From the NCBI RefSeq assembly GCF_026212465.1, contig NC_080048.1, positions 39,349,875 to 39,413,874 of the forward strand: a DNA stretch of 64,000 bases, written 5' to 3'. Both the position numbers and the translations under genes were made by a program. Below are positions 35,601 through 47,600 of the stretch, piece by piece; the first letter of the stretch is position 1; each line of letters starts with the position of its first letter. Below the pieces are notes generated by a model that saw nothing but the letters and a program-made list of their open reading frames with translations, did no database searches and was not told the DNA's origin. This stretch comes from Amaranthus tricolor. Taxonomy: Eukaryota; Streptophyta; Magnoliopsida; Caryophyllales; Amaranthaceae.

Positions 35601-38600
35601 ATCTTTCAAGATGGACTTCTTGCAAAGTGTCACAGGCTTTGACGCAGTCTTTAAGTATCTGATGTGTTTGCTCTTCTCTCCCTCTTTAGTCGTTTTATGT
35701 TAATTTTTTGCGTTTTATCTATTTCATGACAATATTATTATTTTTGATGTTGCTTGTTTCACAGTACTGTGACTAGACTTGCCTGCCTAAGTTGCCTTTT
35801 ACATGTACTGAAATACATGAAAATCTCAGATCATTGTTATTTGTCAGTGCCATAGGGCTTTGAGAGGTTGATTGTAATTGTTTCGGAGCCCTTTGAGTAG
35901 CATATCTTCAGAATTTGAAATGTGAAAAAGATACTATGCAAAGATCCCAAAATTATTTCTTCATACTTACCTTGAAAGTTGTTTCACCACGTCAATTGTT
36001 TGTGAAATCCACATTTTATTATAGTAGTAGGCTAGTAGCCTCAAGAAGCGAAGAAAACCCTTGGAAACCTGGTTCATCGTTTTTTATTTTCTTTGTGTGG
36101 AAGTTTTTTAGGGAACATTTTCCTTTGAATCGTGAAATTTACAGAATCCTCTTTAGACTCCTATTAATAAAGTATTTTCTTTTCATTTCTTACGACCTTT
36201 CCCTTGTAATTTTGTTTGTACTTTTTACTCTAGCCACACAAATCTAGGATGTAATTTTCCTATAGAAAGAGTAGACAATCCTAAGGAAAGATTCTTATAT
36301 GGAGGAACAAATGCAAGAACAAATGAAAGGGCTAGCAGGAATACATGTTTGTGTATCCTTACCATATATGAAGGAACCAAGCTTTGTGATATAGGCTACA
36401 ACTATGTTAGCTTATGGTCGTTTATTTTGATGAACATTGAATTTGTATATCATTATTATTTTGCAAGCTAGACTATGCGTTTCCCTTTTTCTAAATGACT
36501 GTCTCTTTCTTCTTTTTGCAGTCTGGATTTTGATTCTCCAGAGCAAGAGCTTTGCTGTTGTTTTGCGAGCTTTGTAAATGAGATGGATGATTCCAAGGTT
36601 AACTTTTATGTTTTCTTATGCTTATTGAAATCTTCTCTGATTATATCTTTTGGCTCCTTTTTTGCTAGAGCTACAGTTTGTTTAGATAATTAAGTTCATA
36701 CAAGGTTACATTAGGGCTTCCTAGTTGAAGATTTTTTGAATATTTGCTGTGTTTTACGAAATCCTTTGAATAATCATATTTAGGAATGAGTTGGCTTTGT
36801 TATCTAGTTGCTACATGGGTCTAAATTAAAGTATTCATACTTTAAAACTTTTTTTACATTTTAAATGTTTCATTAGTATTACAATGGGTCTATGGTTGTA
36901 GATAAGTTTAAATTAAGTCTAAATAAATATAGAAATACGCTTAGAACAAATTTAAATTGATTTAGGATTGTATAATAGGTTGGATCTAGAATGGGTTTGT
37001 TAAATGGGTCAAGAAAGAGGGTTTGGGTCTAAAAGACTTTAGACCAACACCAAGACCCATTGAATTTTTTGGATCCAAAATCGGATCTAGATCCGCTGGT
37101 TCTCAAAACGCTAGACCTAGAACCTAAAAATAGGAGTGGTTCTGGAGGAGGTTTAGTAGGGTCTTGGACCCTTTTTGGGGTATAAAGTGTATTGTTCGGT
37201 ATTTTAATAAGTGACTTGAGGTGGAGTGTTGTATTAAATGACTAAATTGGCGTCCAACGTCAACAATGAATTATTTTTTGATACAATTCCTAAACTTCCC
37301 GTTTCTAATTTGCATGATCGCATCCCCAATATTTTCAATAAACTTCAACAGTATACGGTTTATTAAAGGAGATTCTTTTTTTCGCAATTTTGAGAAAAAA
37401 TATATTGAGAAATGAATTTGAAGTTTTGAGGGTATTTTTGCAATTATACATTTTATCTCTCTTTTAGGTTTCTCCATGAGTGGGAAAGGTAATGCTCATG
37501 AGTTCTTCAACATTTGACCATATAATCTATGAGTAGCTGTTAAAATTTAAAATTGGGTTTCCTTGTATAAACCCTAGATAAATTCTATAAAAAAGAAAGT
37601 AAAAAAGATTAACTAAAGATGTGTAATTTTCACCTAATATTACAATGAATATTGATAGTAATCTATTAATTATTTAAAATTATAATTTAGTAGTTTCTAG
37701 ATGGAAACAAAATTATAATGTAAGAGAGAGAAAGTTTAAGCAGACGACAAATGTTGGTTTAATAAGAGAAAGAACGATGAAGGAGGTAGTGGAAGGAGAA
37801 TCAGTGGGATATTATATATTACAGTTTTTGGGATAAACTTTTACCCATTTAATTATTTGCTTGCAATCCAGCCCACTTAAATATCCATGTTCTAGCCCTA
37901 ATCCAAGTAGACTCGAAGAAGCTTTTCAGATCTTGAATGGCCACACAAAATCAAGCCATGACCATCTTCAACATTATTTTGTAATTACAGTTTCATTGAT
38001 GATGATGCTTGATCTTAAGGCGATGCGTAATTATTGTCATAGTCTTAGTTTTGAAAAGCGCGCCTTGCTTTGCGCTTTGCTCAAACGTCTTGACTAGTTG
38101 AGGCAAAATCCATTGCATGAGGCATGTGTGTTGGATTGGATAATTAACTTAAGTTTGATTGTTTGAAAAAGAAATAGAACTTTAAATCCAAATTCACTTG
38201 AATGTGAAGTTCGAGAAACATTTTTCTTCCGTAAAAAATTGAGTAGAAAACATGTGAATAAGAATATAATTTTGTGTATTCTTTATATTCTCATGATAAT
38301 AGTTATATGCTAAAGTATTGTTTACTGCAATGACAATGGATGTTTTCAAACTTTTTGCTATTATAATATGAATGTCATGTTATAAGTATTATTAGCCCTT
38401 TTAGCGAAAAAGTGTGCGTCACCTACAAAAAGCTTGCGCCTTCACCTTGCACTTTGTGCCTAGTCTCTAAGGACCTTTTGCACCTTTGTGCGCTCGAGCT
38501 TTTAAAACTAAGGGCATATTTTAGTAATGCATAACTATCCTGCATTGGGATTAATTTGGAAATGGCTCATGTATTTCGATTGATAAACTAATCTGCGTGC

Positions 38601-41600
38601 CATATTTTGCATTATGGTAGTCGTATGGTTCTATTTTCTGTTTCTTGTATTCGTTGTGTTGGGGGTTGAGTTTTCCATGACTGACAGTGGATAATATGCT
38701 GTGGCATGGTGGACAATTATGTTTATGGTTTGGTGGTGGTTGAGGCTAAAGCTGTAGTATACACAGTGGTTAGTGGTTTATGGTAATTTTTAAGGATGAT
38801 AGTGAAGATGGTTGGGGACTAATGGTCAATAATGGTCACGGGGCGGTTCTGATGTAGCAGAAGATAGGAGAATTTGGGTTGCAGTGGCTTAGAGTGAACT
38901 AGTAATAGGGTTTTGGGGTTAAATTTTTCAGTTTAAGTGGAGAAAGATAATGAAAAAAATGGTGAAAAAAACCTCAGGTCCTTAACCCTTTCTTTATCAC
39001 TTTTCACCAAAGGCTCCTTTATTCACAAAGTAAAAATTGAGTTACTAGAAACTCATAAAGTAAAGAATGTTTTGTAAAGTGATTTAAAGTGGGACGTTGC
39101 TAGAAAGCACTCCTTAACGCCCGTTGGTACTTAAAGTTGCGAATGGTATCGAAAGTATATTGTAATTTAGAAGGTTACAAAATTAATTTTTATGTGTTAT
39201 CACTTGGGAAGTTGGTAATAGATCGCAATGGAAAACTGTAAAGAAAAAACATGTTTGAAGATGAGAGCTTCACTACCCTGAGAATGATAGAAAATTTCAT
39301 TAAAATTAATACTAAATCTAAATCCTATTACTCCCCCTTTCACACCATTAACCAAATCCGGGGGGGGGGGGGGGGGGGGGTTGTAATAGAAATGATGTTT
39401 CATGTTTTTAATCTCTAGATGTGATGAACTGTTACTGGGCTGTTACTAAAGGTTTACAACTGAACACTGAATAAGTTGATCTCAACTTAATATCTCTGAT
39501 GTGAGATGGTAGTAGCCATTAAACGTGAAGGATGATGGCAACCTATGATGCTTGGACCCTCCATTTTCGCCGGCTCACCGGTGTTAGGTGAGGATACCGG
39601 TGCTGGATACGCGCCTGGTGCACTGGATTGCAGCTTCAGTAAAAAAACCCATTCAACCATTGTTTTTCTTCTGTTTTAGAGGTGAAAATGAAGAACAAAT
39701 GAAGAAAAAAATATGAAAGGAGGGATAGAGAAGATGAAGCGTCAGTGAAGAAGATAAGGGTTAGTAAGGGAAGAAGTCAAGCTTCTTTTAGCTTCTTAGG
39801 GAAGCTTAGTTTTATTTCTACTTTTTACTTTTCTATACATTTTACTATTTTACTTTTTTACCTTTTTAAACTTTTTACGTTTTTTTTACCTTTTCTTTAT
39901 TAGATTATTATTTTTATATGGAAGAAGTAGTACCGTAGTCTGGTACTAAAAATAATAAAAATAATCTAGTTGTCCCCTTTTGTTTCTCCACTCATAATAA
40001 TAATAATTAAATTAATTTTTTTTTACAATCTTGATAAAACTAATAATAATATTGATTATTTATATTTTAGGCCATTTTAAGTATATGTATGCTATATAAG
40101 ATTTTTTAAAATTATTTTGCAGTATCCCCGTACCCGTATCCAATATTGGGACTGTGTTCGCATATCCTAGAATTCTAAAATTGTCCTACCGGATTGGATC
40201 CACACGTGTATTCGATACCTGTGCCCAAGTCCAAGTAACATAGATAGCAACATGATGTAAGCTTGTGTTGGATGATAAAATTGAGGTTGGGGAGAAAATT
40301 TATGTAATTTTGGTAAAAAAAAAAGTGCTTTCAAAAGTTTATTAACTTGTTTTTTCCCCTCCATTATTTTTGATAGAAACCTTGCAATTCTTTTGTTGTA
40401 GAGTATGTCCTCCTTTGCTCAAATAGATGTGGAATTGTAGATGGGCTGTTGTTAGTCTTTTCTTGTATTATTATTATTTTTTTAACAAACAATGTTCCTT
40501 GTGTTAACTGCATTTGTTACTTTTCATTTTCCGTTATGCTTCGAAAGTAGCTGCTTATTTGGGACATATGTTGATTGTTGGTTCCTCTTTTGATCTCGTT
40601 CTTTGTTTCTGTTCTTCTGATACAATCAATTAGGATAAAGGGAAATGTGAGACCCGTGTGACTACTACAGAGTGTGCTGAGGAACATGTTCAAAATATTA
40701 GACAAGGTGATTCTCTTTCTGATGTTCAGGGGGTGATTTGTGATTCATGCAAACTTGGTGGAAAGCTCTTGTGGGTAACTCTCTCCTGCATGTTCCTTAC
40801 TTAAAATTTGTCTTTTTTGTTACGTAATTATTCTTTTTGATTTTATTGTGGCCTGTGAGTCAATGTGGACTTCAACCTATCATCTTGTTTCATCTGTGAT
40901 AAGTTATGAATTTTGAGCTACAGACTTAATTTCTCCCTAAATTTGTTTTGTACTTTTTCTCTGATACTGTATGTGGTTAGGTTTTGTGCCGAGTATACAC
41001 ATGCTATTTTTGTTTGAATTGCAATTTTTTGTGCTCCGTCAAGTATTCGATTCCTTGGGTAATTTGTAATTCATATTGCTTTTGTGAGGAAATGTTTCTC
41101 TATCACTCATGTGCAATGATTTGTTAATGTTATTTTATTGTTTTTTGTTTGTCCTCTTCATATTACATATACTTGAGTAGAACTTAGAACCAACATAGAT
41201 TGCAGTAATAGAGATCCTCATCTTGTCTTAGCTTTAATTTTGATTTTGAAATAACTAATTTACTATGAATAAGAGATTATGTATTGTTCGCCTTTGACTG
41301 TTAGAAGAGTGAGGACGAAAGGAAATCTTGAAAATGTATTAGCATTTATTACCTACCCAATATGCTTAACTTTCCACGCCTAAGTGGTTAAAGGTTACAT
41401 GAAAAGTAAAATGTTTAGGTTATGCGTGGATAGAGAGAGTTAAAGTTAAGGCCCATTTGACAGAGTGAGGAGAAAGGTAAGAAATCGAGAAGAATGGAAG
41501 ATAAGGAAAGGAATTTAGACTCGTATTTTAATTTATGTTTACTATGATAGTAAATGAACCTTGAAATTTGAAACCCCCTTCTCGACCACACATTTCCCTC

Positions 41601-44600
41601 ACCAAAGCACCAACTCATAGTGTAAAATTGCGGTAACGGTCGCGATCGCGGTAACAAAACGTTGATGCGGTTATCGAAATGCCTAAATATTGGTCAAATC
41701 ACAAGATATCCCTTGATACAACTCAAAACATGATTTTTTTTATACCAAAGCTCGAAATATAGGTTTAGTGTTTGAAAAACCGTTACAACCTGGCCGATGC
41801 GATGCGATGAGGCCTTATTTTTACACTATGCACCAGCCTTGCCATCAGGATAAGCCACAATATGTTACATTATCTGTTTCTGTATTCACCACAAATGTTA
41901 GTGGTGCTGTTTCCTATAATGATTTGTGTATGCCAAAGCCGTCATGATCACTTAAATTTGGAGATCTTATAGACTGATTCAACCAACTGAAGCCACAATT
42001 TGTGGTTTCCATGGGCTTTGTTTCTCTCTCTTGCTCCGCTTTTGGTAGGATTTTGACTATTATTTAGGTGTGCTTGGGTTAGATTTAGATGTGTCAAAAT
42101 GCTCTGAGTGCATGTTTAAGGTCGATCACGTGAAGGGTTTTTTTAAATATTTTTTTTGTCGTTAATTTTTTTTTCAAAAAAAATTTTTATTTTTGTTTTA
42201 ATAAGAAAATATTTTTCTATAAAAAGCAATCAATCTATCGTTTATAAGTCTACAACCATGAAATATTGACTCAAAATACCAAAATTAACTAGAAATGTAG
42301 AGGGTCCTAACTAAAAATGATGATTTGAAGTACATGAAGTGGTCAGTATAGAAGTAAACGGGTCAAACGGTCGGATTCGGGCTGGTTTGATCCAATTTTT
42401 CTGGTATATTTGAGTTGGGTCTAAATTTTCTGGTTATAACCCACTACTTTCTGTTTAGGTTTCGAGTTAATTTTGGGCGTTGGGTCATAATTAATAGGTT
42501 TAGTTAGAATTCTAAGATGGGCAGTGAATTTTGAAAATATGGTAGGTTGGTGTGGGTATGGTGGCCATGGTGTGTGCTCACATGTTGGCGGGTATCTAGC
42601 GTGCAATGTTTAGTCTTAGTTATAAAAACCCTCATACCAAATACCCCCATAAGATTTCATTGTGATTGAAATAGGAGAACTTTTGATGTGATGGATAGTC
42701 AAATTGCTTGGGCCTTGGTTGTATGTGGTGAGCCTCACATGAGCTAGGACAAGGAGACCGCTTTTGGTTTACAAGACCCGACTTTACGAAAATTATAATT
42801 TGAAGAAGTAACTTTTTTTGGGTTTACAAATTACAACACCTTTGCCTTAGGCGTGGCACAGTCCTAGCACCCTTTTGGTGTGCTTCACCCATTTCCCATT
42901 TTAAACAAAGACCAGACTTATAAAGGAAATGGGATGTTTCTACTTTCTATAAGGAAATCCCCCAAAAAGTAGGAAGTTTAGTATGTGTTTGAGGTTTTGT
43001 TATTTGCATTTTCATGATCCAAAGCTTGAAAAGTATTACTCTAACCATGTAACGTTTTTGGTAGCTGAATTTGCTATTTAGGTCTTGGAAAGTCCCTTTG
43101 TACAAATGATTGCCAAGACTTATGTAGGTGGTTGGTTTGTTGAACTCTTATTCTAACAGTATAGAAAGGAGAGACAATCTGGAGAAGGAAACAAAATTGC
43201 AGAGATGCTAACACCGTGATGGGGATATTCGAAGGAGAGAGGGTTGGGGAAGGCAGAGTTTTAGTGAGGGGCCTTCTATCTTTTTCCCTGTTTCCTTTTT
43301 TGCAGAGTTGGTTTCTCAAACATTTAATTGTGAAGTTTCCTTTGCTTTTCCTCACTTCACTATCTGTTATCGGTTATTTAAATAAGGGGAATACACCCCT
43401 TTCCCGTGTTTTCCGTTCCTGTCATTTTAAACATTTATTACTTGTTCATGAATGTGTCGATCGTTGAATAATACCCTAGATCTTGCTGCCAAAAGCTATT
43501 TAGATTTACTGACCATAAATAGCTTTGTGTAACCTTAATGCGTGTCGTAGTCATTGTTGATATACAAGGTCCTTCTAACATTACTTGTAGGTGTTGTCTA
43601 TTGATCCATCTACTCATATCACACCCATATGTGTTGAAATCTTGGGGACCATTATAGCCAACTTACCTAGTAGGCTGCCCTTGATTTGCTCGTGATTTTG
43701 TTGAGCCAATAAATTGCCCATCACCAATTAAACCATCTTTACTTGCATTTCGTGAAGGTTCCAACTTGTATTTTACAATGATTGGGTTAAGCTTCCAATC
43801 ATGCGGGCAATGGGCTGCTGTTTGGTGGACTGTCGTTTGGCCAGCAATATTCATGCTCCAAATATTCAATACTTACATTGTTTTAAATAAATGAGCACTT
43901 CATTTATATCAGGCCTGTGCACATGGATTTGTCAAAGAAGAGTTGAAGAAGAATCACACTAATAAGTTTCCATCATTTGTATCAGCCCTACGCACGAGTA
44001 TCCTACTAGATTTGTATGTTAGTTCTTCATGCTCTTCTTTTCATTTGGTTAACAAATTGATCTTTAACCTTGATCAGCTGGATAGATGCAGTCGGCTTTA
44101 GAATTTAGGGAAGCTATAATTCATATATTTTTTGGACAATAATATTCAAAATCCTAAGGGTATGGCGTATGTTGATTATTTCCCCTATAAAAGTTAGAGC
44201 TTTGGTGTGGACATGGGCATTTGGCGGATTTAATACTAATGGCACACTCCTCAAGTAAAGGTTCTGTTTTTGTTTAAATTTTATTTTAATTGTGAAAAGG
44301 CACATTTCCTATGGGGAGGTTGTTGACTTGTTTGGGGAGTTTTAGCTGTCTTTTAAACATCCAGGATAAGTAACTTTTGTGGAATTTTGTGGTAGTTTTG
44401 TTAGAACAAAACTTGCTTTTCTATTAATGAGGTTCTTTGTGGGTCAAATTTCTATTTTGGCATCATTGTGGGCTATGGCAGCTGAGTGCTTCAAGAGCTG
44501 CTCACTTGGGGTGGTTAGAAGTAATTAGGTTTTTCTGTACCTTGTTTTCTTGTTTGGAGGATATCTTGTCCTCTTTGCTACTGGTAGTCTGGTATACTAA

Positions 44601-47600
44601 TACTTCCCTAAAAAAATATGTTCACCTTTTTTTCATTTTGTTGATGAACTAAAAGATGCCTTTCTTTTTGTTTGCATGAGTCCTTTATTTTTTGCGCTAA
44701 GCCTAGAATTAATCCCAATCTTGATATTTCATACTCAATTATTGATGAACTATGTGACTTGATTTTTCTTGTGGTAGATTTCATGTCATCAAACCTAATG
44801 TGCTGTCGTAAATAAGCATTTACTTTTTTTGGGGAAAGCCCTCCTTTTAAAAAAATATTGGAGACTACTGATGATTCTAAATATTAGTATAAGATGCTGT
44901 GTTGTCTCTTTTTATGTATTCTAATTTTGCTTTTGCCTAATTCTAGGCACTGTGGTGGAAAAGGGTGCAGAAGAAGTTATCATTCATCATGTTTGAAAGA
45001 TCTATATATTCCAAATTGGTACTGCACTGAGTGCACTAAGAAAAAGCTGGCCCTTGATGCGCATTCTGTGTCACAAGGTGTCGAATTGATTTTGGATGTT
45101 AGAGAAGTGCAGCTATTGGCTGAAGGTACTGATCAAATGATTTCGTTAGGTCATTCTATGTATTATGGACACGTATTATTGGCATAATGCATTCACTTTT
45201 AAAAAAATGATATAAACGATTGTGTTTTATTTGTCTTTTAGATCTTTTTATAATTAAAATATTAAATTGCTTACCTTGAAAGTTAGAGACATAAACAGCT
45301 GAAATATGTTTCTTGAGCCTTTTTTTTTTTTTTTTAATTTACTTAGAAGACAGATGCTTCACATTATTGTATGTTTGTTCAAGGTAATCAGAAGCAAAAG
45401 CAGTGCTTGATCAAATATAAAGGTCTTGCCCATATTCATAACCGCTGGATACCAGAAATGCAGTTGCTTCATGAAGCCCCAGAAGTTCATGCGATGCTTG
45501 GAAAACCGAAAGAGGTATCCTTGACATCTCTTGGCTGTCGGCTGCTAATGTTGGTGATATGTGATTCAGAGCTGGATGTTCTTGTGCATACTATTTGTCT
45601 CTTTTAACAAAGTTTTACTTTCTCAATGACATGAAGTGGAATCCAAATTGGGTTGTGCCTCATCGTCTACTGCAGAGAAGATCAGTAATTATCGATGATT
45701 ACCATAGTAGGCCGACTGATCAGGAGGTTAGCCTCAATACAAACAGCCGGCACGAATGGCTTGTAAAATGGCACAATCTTGATTATGATCAAGTGAGTTG
45801 GGAATCAGAAGATTATTCATGTTTCAAGAATCCTGAAGGTCAAAGGTTGATTCAAGAATATACAACCCGCCATAACAGGGCAAAGATGACACTGTTGCCT
45901 GGATGCAACGAGGTTTGTGGTTTACACATCTTATAATATGGTTCAATGTATCAAATTTAAATTGCCGATAGTGTTTTCTTTTCATAAGTAGGGCATTAGT
46001 TTTCAAAAGCTTTAGATTTGGTTGTCTTCTTTCTGTAGGTTCTTGAAAAACGAAAGGTAGCTAATGTGAAACATGGCAGATATACAGTTGGGGGAGTTGA
46101 CAGTTTCTATCAGAACTCGGTCAATAAGCTCCGTGAATTTCACCATAAGGGACACAATGCAGTTTTACTAGAGGAGCAGGTATGCCTGAGGTTTATAATG
46201 TTACTGTTCTATCTTGATTTCTTCTGTTTCTGTAATTCTTGTTGATTGACATGTAATATGGTATTGGCTTTTGTGCATTTTCTTGTTGTAAATCTGAATT
46301 TCAAATGTCAATGCTCTGGATTTCCTTATACTGATTATGATGTTACTGGAGCAGTAGATCTCATTTATTAGTTTCTGGACTTTTGGACTTCCTGAAATTT
46401 TTGACAATTTTTTTTGTAAGCTGTGGACTTAGGCTAGAGGAAAGTGTAGTAAAATTCTTTAGTACCTTATAAGGTATAAGCGTAATATTAAAAGGTATAA
46501 GCGTTATTTTAATAGGTGCCAAGCGCGCAAGGGTGTTGGATCCTAAACGCAATGCACAAGCGCAAACTTTGTAGGGAGGCACATGTTTTTGTTAAAAAGC
46601 CTATAGTACATTTTAAAATCATATTTGATACTTAAATACAATAAGAGTCTCATATTATTATTGTATTAAAGATTGAAAAAAATTAGTATCATTGCATTAA
46701 GCCGCGTATATACTGTAAAATGACACGAGTATTGAAACCCACTTTCTAAGGCATTACCTAACTGTTCTCTATCAAGTTTTTATAACATCGAACAAAGAGG
46801 AAAGGAAAAGAAAATACAAGCATGAAGTAGACATATAATGGAAGAAAAGAAAAATTAAAAGAAGAGAGAACTAGAAGAATAATGAATCTTGAAGAAAAGA
46901 GAAGAATTATCCAAATAGAAGAAGAGAAATAAAAATAAATTATTGCTTGTGGAAGGTTTGAGGATTTGAGAGAGAAGTCTGCTAACTTTTAGGCTTTAAA
47001 GAAATCCTTGTTTTTCCTTTTTTTTCTTTGTTTGGTAACAAGGGAAAATTCCTTTATTTTTTTCTCTTCAAATAAGACAACTTTTTTGCCTAATTCTTTT
47101 AATAATGATACTATCAATTATGTTTGGTCCATATTTTTCCTTTGGTCGAATCCTTTTTCTCTTCAAAGAACCAAAAGCGATAAAAACGCACAAAAGTGTG
47201 TCCTTACGTATGTCATTGAGCACGAGAAGCAATTTTCCAGAGCCTCGCTTGGAAGCTTGACTATGTGCTCTTGAGGCACACTTTTTAAAACTAAGGATAT
47301 AAGCAATTATGTTTGGTCCATATTGTAACACACCGATTCCATCGAATTGTCGGGGTCTACCCATGGAGGTTGTAGACTGGTCCTACAGACCAATACTAGT
47401 CCTTTCAGCGCACTTTAGCCTTATTCGTGCGTACCTGGGAAAACTTCGGAGGAGGTCACCCATCCTAAGATCGCTCTCCACCAAGCATGATTTACCGTGA
47501 AATTCTTAGGAAATGAACTCCCTTGAAAAAAATACACCTTGTTAATATGAGTAGTTTATCAATCTTTTTTAAAGCTCAATCCAAGGTATCACACCCACCC

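Noticed and set aside
47436..47515. 5S rRNA gene
   Set aside because: Only the 3' half resembles 5S rRNA, with several changes, and it is repeated in both LTRs of a TRIM element. It is a Cassandra feature, not a functional 5S gene.
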